Notes under the pieces: model-generated
The model's database searches: none
What the model saw: only the letters and a program-made list of their open reading frames with translations
Told to the model about the DNA's origin: nothing
Shown: positions 1 through 6,308 of the stretch, one piece after another
Position numbering within the stretch: position 1 is the stretch's first letter
How the letters are laid out: each line of letters starts with the position of its first letter
Program-made: the position numbers and the translations under genes
Assembly (NCBI GenBank): GCA_002432555.1
Contig: DJFO01000196.1
Location: 1,759-8,066 of the forward strand
Reading direction: 5' to 3'
Source: Marinagarivorans sp. UBA5870
GTDB taxonomy: Bacteria; Pseudomonadota; Gammaproteobacteria; Pseudomonadales; Cellvibrionaceae
DNA length: 6,308 nucleotides

Positions 1-439
1 GATGGAGCGCAACCCGGTGGCTTTCGCGCTGCTGCAAGATGGTTTGCGACGGGCGCATCTGGCCGCCGAAGAGGACGCGGAACTCGCGGTGATTGTGCAG
101 CGTATGCGGCTGATCCCGGGCGACAGCATCCACTACATGCGGGGTCAACCGGAAGCCTTCGCCGATGTGATCTATCTCGACCCCATGTTTCCGGAGCGGC
201 TGAAGTCGGCGGCGGTGAAAAAAGAAATGCAGGCGTTTCACCAGCTGGTCGGGCAGGACGACGACGGGCGGCATCTGCTTGGGGCGGCACTCGACAAGGC
301 GCTTTATCGCGTGGTGGTCAAACGCCCGCGCCTGGCGCCACCCGTGGGTGATATAGAACCGAATCACCGGCTGGAGGGAAAATCGTCGCGGTTCGACATT
401 TACGCGCTGCGTTCGCAGCGCCACCGAATCGACTCCTAG
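1..439 (+). CDS. rsmJ: 16S rRNA (guanine(1516)-N(2))-methyltransferase RsmJ, C-terminal part
   Basis: RsmJ is a cytoplasmic SAM-dependent enzyme that methylates N2 of G1516 in 16S rRNA of the small ribosomal subunit. The visible 145 residues match the C-terminal part of the family. They open with the ERNP stretch that follows beta-strand 2 (its Glu is expected to bind the SAM ribose). Next come a GDS turn (about residue 40), the LDPMFP motif (59-64, the family's motif IV substrate/cofactor loop), a KKEM segment, the strand RVVVKRP (103-109) and the terminal RFDIY (130-134). E. coli RsmJ is about 250 residues, so the SAM-binding glycine motif and the true start lie left of the window. The ATG at base 2 falls inside the conserved ERNP region and is not the start. 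The first full codon begins at base 2 and the stop TAG is at 437-439. The gene converges on the kinase gene. The identification rests on remembered family motifs and is strong. Confidence 0.93.
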   Translation, partial: MERNPVAFALLQDGLRRAHLAAEEDAELAVIVQRMRLIPGDSIHYMRGQPEAFADVIYLDPMFPERLKSAAVKKEMQAFHQLVGQDDDGRHLLGAALDKALYRVVVKRPRLAPPVGDIEPNHRLEGKSSRFDIYALRSQRHRIDS

Positions 440-461
440 GGGCACTCCTTATGGATGCCCC
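439..461. terminator. Hairpin at the rsmJ stop codon, between convergent genes
   Basis: The arms GGGGCA (439-444) and TGCCCC (456-461) are perfectly complementary. Inside them TCC (446-448) can pair with GGA (453-455) around a TTAT loop, leaving one bulged C. The first base of the hairpin is the last base of the rsmJ stop codon. The element lies between two convergent genes, where a shared terminator would be expected. However, there is no T-rich run after the stem on either strand, so it is not a standard rho-independent terminator. It may act as a 3'-end stabilising hairpin, or help rho-dependent termination. The rest of the gap (462-494) shows nothing further. Confidence 0.4.
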
Positions 462-494
462 GTTGCTGCCGGCTGGTACGGACTTCAACAACAT

Positions 495-3400
495 TTATAG
501 GGCGAACTTTTCCCGCAGCAATTTGCCCGCTTCGGCGAAGCGCAGGTTTTGCAGCGCTTGATCGAGCTGGGCCCGCTCGCCGTTGGAAAAATGCTCGTTG
601 AGGTCGGTGCGCAGGGCGTCGTAGCTGTCAAAGGCCTGCATGTCGTTGTCCTTCAGGAATGCGTAAAACTTTTCCACCTCCCCGCGCAGGGCGTCGGCAT
701 TGAGCCGACCGCGATTTTCCTCCATGAAGGTCACCTGGTTGTGCAGCCATTCGCGCGCGAGTGGCAGCATTTCAGCGAGGGTCGCCCGCAGTTCGTCCAA
801 CATGTCCTCCTGCGCTTTGGGCGCAGTGTCTTTGCCCGCGGCGACCTCGAGTTGGTGGGCCGCGTGCCAAACGCGCATAGCACCTATGTTGCCCATGCTG
901 CCTTTGAGCGTATGGAAAATTCGCCGCGCATCGTCGATTTTCCCCTGCGCCAGCGCTGCCACTGCATCGTCGAGGGGCGCGGTACCGCGATCGATAACAT
1001 TTTTTATCATCTGCACTATGGAGCCGTAGCGCTGGGCGTTGCCTTTTACATGCCGCAGGAGTTTTTCCGGATTAAAGATCGTCTCCTCGGCCGCCGCGGT
1101 GGCCGCCCCGAATCTCTCGTCGATCTTCGGCCGCCGCACCGCAGTCAGAATGGTGTTGAGCATGTCATCCACCTGAATCGGCTTGGCGACGAAATCCGCC
1201 ATGCCCGCCTGCAGGCACCGATTTTTTTCCGACGCCATAACCCCGGCCGACATGGCGAGCACCGGTACTTGAATCTGGAGATCCTCTCGAATAATTCGGG
1301 TTGCGGTGAAACCGTCCATCACCGGCATCTGCACGTCCATTAAAATCACCTGATACAGCTGCGGATGGCGGCGTAACTGATCCACCGCCTGCTGCCCGTC
1401 GGCCGCTATATCCACCTGCGCGCCGTATTGCTCGAGCAGGCCGCGGGCGACCACCTGATTCAGCGCGTTGTCTTCCACCAGCAGAATTCGCAGTCCCTCC
1501 AGGTGCGGAGTTTTATCGAGTTGATTGGCCTGGGCGGACAGTTCAACGCCATATTGCCGCGCGACCGCTTCGTTGAGCACGCTGGACAACTGGGTTTTGG
1601 TGACCGGTTGAATCAGCACGCCGTCGATCAGCCGCTGGCGCACCAGGTCGTTGAGCCTCTCCCGGCCGGAATTGCGGCCGAGCATGACGATTGCCGTGGT
1701 GTCGCGCAGCCCGAGCGCCACAAGTTTTTGGTGTACTTCCAGGCGGTCGCTCGCCGGCAGGTCCGCGTTGAGGATGATGTACTCAAAAACTTTCACTGCC
1801 TGGCTTTGTTCCAACCGTTCGAGTGCCGCGTGCAGTTGGCGAACGTGTTCGCACGGCCACTGCCAGGCCCGGAAGGAGTCCAGCAGGGCGGCGGCGATTT
1901 CCGGCTGGGCTTCCAGCAGCAATACCGAAGCGGGTTGCGGCGCGGATGGTCCAGGCAGGTCCGCCCCGCGCTGCAGGGCGACTGTGAAGATAAATTCCGA
2001 CCCTTCGCCTTCGCGACTTTGCAAGTGGATGGTGCCGCCCATCATCTCCACCAGGCGTTTGGAGATCAGCAGGCCGAGGCCTGTGCCGCCGAAACGACGG
2101 GTGATGGAATTGTCGGCTTGGCTGAACGCGCTGAAGAGCCGCAATTGTTTTTCCGGCGCTATACCCATGCCGGTGTCGCGGACCGCAAATTCCAGCATCG
2201 GCTGGTCCGCGCCGCCGTTCAGTTTGCGTACCCGCAGGCGAATAAAACCGCGCTCGGTGAATTTGATGGCGTTGCTCAGCAGGTTGATTAATACCTGCTG
2301 CAGACGCTGCGGATCACCATAGAAAACCTCCCCCACATCGCTGGCGACGTGGATGATGAGGTCCAGGTTTTTGTCCCCCGAATTGATCGCCATGATGGAG
2401 GAGAGCCGGGTGAGCACGTCTTCCAGATTGAATTGAACCGGCGAGAGTTCCATGCGGCCGGCTTCGATTTTCGACATGTCGAGAATATCGTTGAGAATCG
2501 CCAGGAGAGATTCGCCCGAGTTGCGGATGATATCGAGGTAATTGAGCTGCAAGTCGGTGAGGCGAGTGTGCTGGAGCAGCTTGACGGTGCCGAGGGTGGC
2601 GTTCAAAGGGGTGCGGATTTCGTGGCTCATATTCGCAATAAAATCGCTTTTGGCGGCATTGGCCCGCTCAGCCTCGCGGCGCGCCGCGGAAATAGCCGCT
2701 TCCACTTGTTTCTGTTCGGTGAGATCCCGCAGTGACGCGATCACATAGGTTTCGTCATTGAGCGAAATCACCCGCTGCGTGAGTTCGACCGTCACCAATT
2801 GGTGGTCAGCGGTGACGGCGACCAGCTCCTGTTGATACTCGGCCGCGGACTCGCCGGAATCCCGCTCCCGGCCGAGCAGCGCCCGCAGAGGATTCTGGGG
2901 AAAAATATGACTGAAAGTTTCTTCCGCCAGATTGCCGTTGGCGTAGTGCAAGAGTTGATGCGCGGCACTGTTCGCTTTTTTGATATACCCGCGGATGTCG
3001 ACCAACAACAGCGGTCCGGGGGCCATTTCGAACAGCGTGGCAAATTCACGCTGGGCCAATTCAACCAGGCGGTTTTGCTGGGCGATTAATTTGTCCGCGT
3101 GATAGTTGTCGGTGATATCGGAATTGATGCCCACCAGCTTGATGACCTGCCCGGCGGGATTTTTGATAGGGGTGGCGGTCATGCGCAAAATGCGCCGGTC
3201 GCCCGCGGCAGTGTGCACGCCAAAGTCGACGCCGGTTACCTTTTCGCCGCGCAGTGCCTGGTCGAGGGCATTATCGAGCGTCGGCAGGTCCTCTTCGTCC
3301 ACGAGGTCGCGCCAGTTGATGGGAATTTCGCTGTCGGGCGCCTCGGCGGCGCCGTAGAGAAAATGCATCTGCCGGTCCCAGATCAGCTTGTGTCGCACCA

Positions 3401-4364
3401 GGTCCCACTCCCACACGCCCAGACCGTTGGAGGTGGTGGCGAGATTGAGGCGTTCGGACAACCCGAGAATCTTTTCCTCTCTCTGGCGCGCCTCCTGCCG
3501 CGCCACGCCCACTATCGCCGGAAAAATAAAGGTGACACTCAGCAGCAGCGCCGCTGTCTGCGGCGAGGTGTGAAAAATATCCGCGGTTGGTTGCAGCCAG
3601 CCGCCCAGGTGTAAACCCCAAATGCACAGGAGCGCGAGCCACGTCATGATCCCCGTCTGTAAAATGGAAAAATACAGGGCGATCAGCGTGAAAGGGAGGG
3701 CGAGAGCAATAAAGGGATTGGTGAAGCGCTCAATCGAAATAAAGGTGTAGCCCGCCAGAAGAGCAAATGCCAGCACCCAGTCCCGCACTTGGCGCGGTTG
3801 GGTGAACACGGACAGTTCCGCTCTTTTGAAAAAGAGAAAACAGGTAAAAAACACATTGGCCGAAAGCGTGTCGCGCAGCAGCCATTCCTGCCACAGCGTC
3901 GACCAGGCTTCATGGCCGACCGCGTGGTGCAAGCTTGCCGCCGCCAGAGCCGCCAGTGGGTTGATGATCAGCAGCAGCACGCCAAACATTTTCAACCAGA
4001 CCGAGAGGGTCAGCGCCCGGTCGTGCGGCACCAGGGTGCGCGCCCACCAGGCGCTACAGACCGCCTGCACCAGCATGACCAAACACTCCACCAAAACGGC
4101 CGGCAGCGGGTGATCGCAGATAAACCCAGTGGCCACCATGATCGCGGAGGCTATGGCTGCGTAGCGCGGCCAGTCACTGTAGGTCGCGTGGAGAAAGAGC
4201 ACCATTAGTAGGCTGGTGGTAGGCGTGATAAAGGACAGCGACTGGTTGTAGGGGGCAATCTTCCAAGTAAAAGCGCAACTGAGCAGCAGAGCGGTGTAGA
4301 AGATCATCAGCGGAGCGCGGCTCAGTCCAGCGTACCAGCGCGAAGAGGAAATAGACTCGGTCAT
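495..4364 (-). CDS. Membrane hybrid histidine kinase: MASE1-like, PAS, PAS, HisKA, HATPase, pseudo-receiver, receiver, HPt
   Basis: This inner-membrane sensor kinase has 1289 residues (numbered from the ATG at 4364). Residues about 19-290 hold 8-10 hydrophobic segments resembling a MASE1 sensor. Two PAS domains follow (about 302-418 and 436-553), then a helical linker. The dimerisation domain has the H-box SHEIRTPLN with phosphoacceptor His581. The ATPase domain shows the N-box (NLLSNAIKFT, Asn694/Asn698), the G1 box (DTGMGI, 730-735) and the G2 box (GGTGLGL, 759-765). A first receiver (813-935) is degenerate. The second (959-1075) is complete: Glu964/Asp965, Asp1010, Ser1039, Lys1061. An HPt domain (about 1099-1206) carries His1151 in HTLKGS. 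A final helical tail follows (1210-1289). The ATG at 4364 has GAGG 9 bases upstream; an in-frame GTG at 4379 has a poorer site and would add five residues. The gene follows the cyclase gene after 21 bases, so the two are probably co-transcribed. The signal sensed is unknown. Confidence 0.93.
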   Translation of the reverse strand: MTESISSSRWYAGLSRAPLMIFYTALLLSCAFTWKIAPYNQSLSFITPTTSLLMVLFLHATYSDWPRYAAIASAIMVATGFICDHPLPAVLVECLVMLVQAVCSAWWARTLVPHDRALTLSVWLKMFGVLLLIINPLAALAAASLHHAVGHEAWSTLWQEWLLRDTLSANVFFTCFLFFKRAELSVFTQPRQVRDWVLAFALLAGYTFISIERFTNPFIALALPFTLIALYFSILQTGIMTWLALLCIWGLHLGGWLQPTADIFHTSPQTAALLLSVTFIFPAIVGVARQEARQREEKILGLSERLNLATTSNGLGVWEWDLVRHKLIWDRQMHFLYGAAEAPDSEIPINWRDLVDEEDLPTLDNALDQALRGEKVTGVDFGVHTAAGDRRILRMTATPIKNPAGQVIKLVGINSDITDNYHADKLIAQQNRLVELAQREFATLFEMAPGPLLLVDIRGYIKKANSAAHQLLHYANGNLAEETFSHIFPQNPLRALLGRERDSGESAAEYQQELVAVTADHQLVTVELTQRVISLNDETYVIASLRDLTEQKQVEAAISAARREAERANAAKSDFIANMSHEIRTPLNATLGTVKLLQHTRLTDLQLNYLDIIRNSGESLLAILNDILDMSKIEAGRMELSPVQFNLEDVLTRLSSIMAINSGDKNLDLIIHVASDVGEVFYGDPQRLQQVLINLLSNAIKFTERGFIRLRVRKLNGGADQPMLEFAVRDTGMGIAPEKQLRLFSAFSQADNSITRRFGGTGLGLLISKRLVEMMGGTIHLQSREGEGSEFIFTVALQRGADLPGPSAPQPASVLLLEAQPEIAAALLDSFRAWQWPCEHVRQLHAALERLEQSQAVKVFEYIILNADLPASDRLEVHQKLVALGLRDTTAIVMLGRNSGRERLNDLVRQRLIDGVLIQPVTKTQLSSVLNEAVARQYGVELSAQANQLDKTPHLEGLRILLVEDNALNQVVARGLLEQYGAQVDIAADGQQAVDQLRRHPQLYQVILMDVQMPVMDGFTATRIIREDLQIQVPVLAMSAGVMASEKNRCLQAGMADFVAKPIQVDDMLNTILTAVRRPKIDERFGAATAAAEETIFNPEKLLRHVKGNAQRYGSIVQMIKNVIDRGTAPLDDAVAALAQGKIDDARRIFHTLKGSMGNIGAMRVWHAAHQLEVAAGKDTAPKAQEDMLDELRATLAEMLPLAREWLHNQVTFMEENRGRLNADALRGEVEKFYAFLKDNDMQAFDSYDALRTDLNEHFSNGERAQLDQALQNLRFAEAGKLLREKFAL

Positions 4365-4373
4365 GAAAGGCTG

Positions 4374-4377
4374 CCTC
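4374..4377 (-). promoter_or_regulatory. Ribosome binding site deciding the kinase start
   Basis: On the minus strand this reads GAGG, nine bases before the ATG at 4364. It overlaps the alternative GTG start codon (4377-4379), so that codon is more likely part of the leader than the true start. The stop codon of the upstream cyclase gene (4386-4388) lies only a few bases away, which fits translation reinitiation or coupling within one transcript. Confidence 0.6.
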
Positions 4378-4385
4378 ACCCAGAC

Positions 4386-5306
4386 CTAGGGCGGCGCAAA
4401 TGCGACACAGCGGTTGCGACCGGCGTGTTTCGCCTGGTACAGCGCCTGGTCGGCGCGGTTGACCAGCTCTTGTAGCGTCGTGCCGTGCGGCGGAATCTCC
4501 GCCGCCACGCCGAGGCTGACCGTGATGAAGTGCTCGCCGGCGGTGTTGGGGTGCGGGATCTTGAGGGCGAGCACGGCTTCGCATATATGCCGGCCGAAAC
4601 GCACCGCTTCGTCGAGCCGGGTGTGAGGCAATAGGAACGCAAATTCCTCACCGCCGTAACGCGCGACGAATTCTCCGGGGCGGCGGGTGGACTGGAGGAA
4701 GGTGCGCGCCAGGGTCTGCAGGCATTCATCCCCGGCCCTGTGCCCAAAGTTGTCGTTGAACTGCTTAAACCGGTCCACGTCCAGCAGCACCACGGCGAGC
4801 GACTGCTCCTGCCGAGTGTGCCGTTTCCACTCGGTTTCCGCCTGCTCGTCGAAATAGCGGCGATTGAACACTTTGGTGAGGCCGTCTTTTTCCGCGAGGG
4901 CGTGCAGCAGCTTGCTCTGTTGCTGGAGGGTGAGATGGGTTTTTACCCGCGCGCAGATCACCGGCGGATTAAACGGTTTGATAATGAAATCCACCGCACC
5001 CGCCTCGAGGGCGGTCACCTCGTGCTGGGCGCTGTTGTGGCTGGTGACGAAAATTACCGGAATGCCCCGGGTTTCGGGATTTTGTTTCAATTCGCGGCAC
5101 ACCTCGTAGCCGCTGATATCGGGCAACTCGACGTCGAGTAAAATCAGATCGGGCAGGCGACTGTTCGCCAGCCTCAGCCCCTCACGGCCGCCCGTCGAGA
5201 ATACAACTTGGCCCTGGTCCTTCACGAGATTGCTCAGGAGGCGCAGGTCCTGCGGATTGTCTTCAATCAGGTGGATCAAGGGTTTATCGGCTGAAATATC
5301 TGGCAT
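4386..5306 (-). CDS. Response regulator with receiver and GGDEF domains (diguanylate cyclase)
   Basis: This cytoplasmic response regulator of 306 residues should make cyclic di-GMP from two GTP when its receiver is phosphorylated. The receiver (about 9-125) has the acidic pair Glu15/Asp16, phosphoacceptor Asp58 in LLDVELP, Thr88 and Lys110 followed by Pro-Phe. A helical linker (about 126-140) leads into the GGDEF domain (about 138-304). That domain shows DGLTKVFNRR, the metal-binding DVDRFKQFND (Asp176), GHRAGD (188-193) and the active signature GGEEF (218-222). All the catalytic residues I can check are present. The allosteric inhibitory site is RPGE (209-212) instead of RxxD. The ATG at 5306 starts directly before the receiver and has a modest GGA seven bases upstream. 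The frame stays open to 5447, but that extension has no domain character and contains the neighbouring gene's terminator. The gene lies 21 bases upstream of the hybrid kinase, its likely phosphate donor through the HPt domain. Confidence 0.94.
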   Translation of the reverse strand: MPDISADKPLIHLIEDNPQDLRLLSNLVKDQGQVVFSTGGREGLRLANSRLPDLILLDVELPDISGYEVCRELKQNPETRGIPVIFVTSHNSAQHEVTALEAGAVDFIIKPFNPPVICARVKTHLTLQQQSKLLHALAEKDGLTKVFNRRYFDEQAETEWKRHTRQEQSLAVVLLDVDRFKQFNDNFGHRAGDECLQTLARTFLQSTRRPGEFVARYGGEEFAFLLPHTRLDEAVRFGRHICEAVLALKIPHPNTAGEHFITVSLGVAAEIPPHGTTLQELVNRADQALYQAKHAGRNRCVAFAPP

Positions 5307-5361
5307 GGATTGATCCGGCGAGGCACCTGCGCGGCAGGACGGCGAATAGAAGTATGAAAAA

Positions 5362-5391
5362 AGTGTAGCTAAGCCTCCCAGGCGCGTCCAA
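5362..5391 (-). promoter_or_regulatory. Possible sigma-70 promoter of the cyclase-kinase operon
   Basis: On the minus strand TTGGAC (5386-5391) and TACACT (5362-5367) are separated by 18 bases, giving three of six matches to the -35 consensus and four of six to the -10. It lies just downstream of the terminator of the OmpA-like gene and roughly 50 bases before the ATG at 5306. That is where a promoter is needed if the two units are separate. The sequence match alone is weak. Confidence 0.3.
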
Positions 5392-5403
5392 ACGGTGACC
5401 CGC

Positions 5404-5429
5404 AAGAAAGGCCCGCGACAGGGCGGGCC
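5404..5429 (-). terminator. Rho-independent terminator of the OmpA-like gene
   Basis: On the minus strand a perfect seven-pair GC stem (GGCCCGC with GCGGGCC, 5423-5429 and 5410-5416) closes a six-base loop and is followed directly by TTTCTT (5404-5409). It begins 21 bases after the stop codon of the OmpA-like gene (5451-5453) and is correctly oriented to end that transcript. It separates the OmpA-like gene from the cyclase-kinase operon. It also argues against any cyclase start upstream of 5306, since such a start would put a terminator inside the coding region. Confidence 0.82.
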
Positions 5430-5450
5430 GTATTCGCGAAACGGCAAGTT

Positions 5451-6128
5451 TTAGAACTGGGCGTAGGTGGCGGCGGGCGGGCCGGTTAGGGTGATATCCA
5501 CACGTCGTTCCAGGCTGCAGGCCGCTTCATCCCGCTGGGCGGCGGTGGAAAACTGATTTCCATGGCCTTGATGGATGATGCGATCGGCTGTCACGCCGAG
5601 AGATTCCAGAGCATCTTTCACGGCCTTCGCCCGCTCCTGCGATAACACGTTGTTGTATTCGTCGGTACCGCGCGAATCCGTGTGGCCATCGAGAGTCACC
5701 TTGAGCTCGGGGTGGCGCAGAAGGTGGTCCGCCAGGGTCCGCACGCGCTGCAGGTCGACCTCGGTCAAAATGTCGGACCCGGTGGCGAATAGGATCTGGA
5801 AAGTGAGCTGGGTGGCCGCGGTTTCCGCGAGCTCGCCAATACGCGCTTGGCGCTCCGCCAGCGCCGTCTGCAATTGGGCTCGCTCCCGGGTCGCCTCCGC
5901 CTTGGCCAGCTCGGCGCCGTTGGCCTGCCGGCTCTGGTCTGCGAGAAACGCGCCGCCGAGCGCGCCCAGGATTAAACCCACCGGTCCCGCGGCGACCGTA
6001 CCTGCGATGGTGAGGCTGGCAAAAGTGGCGCCCTCGAGGGCACCCTGTTGGCCGGGGCTGCGCGCCGCATGGGCGGTGCCGCAGATGAGGGTGGCGAAAG
6101 CTAAATGGGCGAGAATCACACGGTTCAT
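5451..6128 (-). CDS. Secreted OmpA-family protein with glycine zipper and peptidoglycan-binding domain
   Basis: The product has 225 residues. A Sec signal peptide (1-21) ends in AHA, with probable cleavage before Ala22. Cys16 lies in LIC, which does not fit a lipobox, so a lipoprotein is unlikely. Residues about 36-64 form a hydrophobic segment with regularly spaced glycines (GPVGLILGALGGAF), typical of a glycine zipper and possibly membrane-inserting. An Ala/Glu/Arg-rich coiled coil follows (about 70-105). The OmpA C-terminal domain (about 108-215) has FATGSD, the GHTDSRG loop (148-154, Asp151) and LSQERA (162-167, Arg166). Asp151 and Arg166 are the pair expected to hold the peptidoglycan diaminopimelate. 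There is no N-terminal beta barrel, so this is not a classical OmpA porin. The start was chosen at 6128 because AGGAG lies six bases upstream; an ATG at 6161 would place 11 polar residues before the signal peptide. The layout recalls PdsO-type proteins, but this assignment is tentative. Confidence 0.88.
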   Translation of the reverse strand: MNRVILAHLAFATLICGTAHAARSPGQQGALEGATFASLTIAGTVAAGPVGLILGALGGAFLADQSRQANGAELAKAEATRERAQLQTALAERQARIGELAETAATQLTFQILFATGSDILTEVDLQRVRTLADHLLRHPELKVTLDGHTDSRGTDEYNNVLSQERAKAVKDALESLGVTADRIIHQGHGNQFSTAAQRDEAACSLERRVDITLTGPPAATYAQF

Positions 6129-6134
6129 GGGCTG

Positions 6135-6139
6135 CTCCT
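6135..6139 (-). promoter_or_regulatory. Strong ribosome binding site of the OmpA-like gene
   Basis: On the minus strand this reads AGGAG, with six bases before the ATG at 6128. Its strength and spacing fix the start codon at 6128, so the protein begins directly with the signal peptide. It is the best ribosome binding site in the window, which fits an abundant envelope protein. Confidence 0.75.
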
Positions 6140-6308
6140 GGATGGCTGAGGGTTGGGGCACGGGTGCGATTTGCGCTTCCCGGTATGCCTATTCAACCGC
6201 TGGATACGGGCACCTGTGAGGATCAAATGGGGCGGGAACGCGCGCAATTGTGGCGGATCGTGACGAGGATGCACGGGGTGGGGTGCCAACCAACGGCACG
6301 GGCACGGA
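6140..6308. other. Upstream region of the OmpA-like gene, no gene seen
   Basis: I see no convincing coding region on either strand here. It should hold the promoter of the OmpA-like gene, but no -35/-10 pair with good spacing stands out. A small inverted repeat is present near the edge, GTGCC (6283-6287) and GGCAC (6295-6299) around seven bases. It has no T-run, so it is not a recognisable terminator, and it may be chance in GC-rich DNA. Confidence 0.4.

Noticed and set aside
549..2322. Several long plus-strand open frames opposite the kinase gene
   Set aside because: The minus strand has continuous, well-recognised kinase, receiver and HPt domains across this stretch. The plus-strand frames have no domains or convincing ribosome binding sites and fit GC-driven shadow frames.
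2792..3642. Minus-strand open frames in other registers inside the PAS region of the kinase
   Set aside because: The main kinase frame is uninterrupted and codes for two PAS domains here, so there is no sign of a frameshift. The other registers give low-complexity Arg/Pro/Ser-rich peptides.
436..4390. The rare word CCTAG with an in-frame TAG stop occurs at the ends of both rsmJ and the cyclase gene
   Set aside because: The shared bases extend only a few positions, on opposite strands, and the flanks differ, so there is no sign of a repeat or a recombination site.
5433..5440. Palindrome TTCGCGAA between the OmpA-like stop codon and its terminator
   Set aside because: It is a single eight-base palindrome in GC-rich DNA inside a 3' untranslated region. 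No second copy or regulator suggests an operator.
6126..6161. Alternative start of the OmpA-like gene at 6161
   Set aside because: It would put 11 polar residues ahead of the signal peptide, while the ATG at 6128 has AGGAG at ideal spacing and begins directly with the signal peptide.
5575..6219. 214-residue open frame on the plus strand opposite the OmpA-like gene
   Set aside because: The opposite frame has a signal peptide, a clear OmpA domain and a strong ribosome binding site. The plus-strand frame is rich in Arg, Ser and Ala with no recognisable domain, as expected for a shadow in GC-rich DNA.
6283..6299. Short inverted repeat GTGCC/GGCAC near the right edge
   Set aside because: It has only five pairs and no T-run, and it is flanked by other GGCAC-like words, so chance is the simplest explanation.

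Overview
The window looks like a chromosomal segment of a gammaproteobacterium. The basis is the 16S rRNA methyltransferase RsmJ, a family found mainly in Gammaproteobacteria, together with a GC-rich coding style, a multi-domain hybrid histidine kinase and an OmpA-type periplasmic protein. A free-living, possibly marine lineage such as the Cellvibrionales is plausible, but nothing here proves it. There is no mobile element, tRNA, rRNA or CRISPR array.

Layout from left to right. The 3' part of rsmJ runs rightward off the left edge and stops at 439. A hairpin sits on its stop codon, in the short gap to the convergent neighbour. From there everything is read leftward. A 1289-residue membrane hybrid sensor kinase (495-4364) is preceded by a receiver-GGDEF diguanylate cyclase response regulator (4386-5306). 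The 21-base gap between them indicates one operon. Upstream of that lies a clear rho-independent terminator (5404-5429), which ends the next leftward gene, a 225-residue secreted OmpA-domain protein with a glycine-zipper segment (5451-6128). The last 180 bases are the upstream region of the OmpA gene and hold no gene that I can see.

How the genes work together. The kinase and the cyclase form a plausible self-contained phosphorelay to cyclic di-GMP. A MASE1-like membrane sensor and two PAS domains would control a kinase core (His581). Phosphate would pass to an intact receiver (Asp1010), then to the HPt domain (His1151), and then to the receiver of the GGDEF protein (Asp58). The first receiver of the kinase has lost its phosphoacceptor and the other key residues, so it is probably structural or regulatory. 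The OmpA-like protein has its own terminator, so it appears to be a separate transcription unit. Its N-terminal glycine zipper, coiled coil and C-terminal OmpA layout recall the OmpA-family proteins of proteobacterial sortase systems, which could only be tested by looking beyond the right edge.

I see no clearly new system here. The best points are the dead first receiver, the altered inhibitory site of the cyclase, and the local kinase-cyclase pairing.
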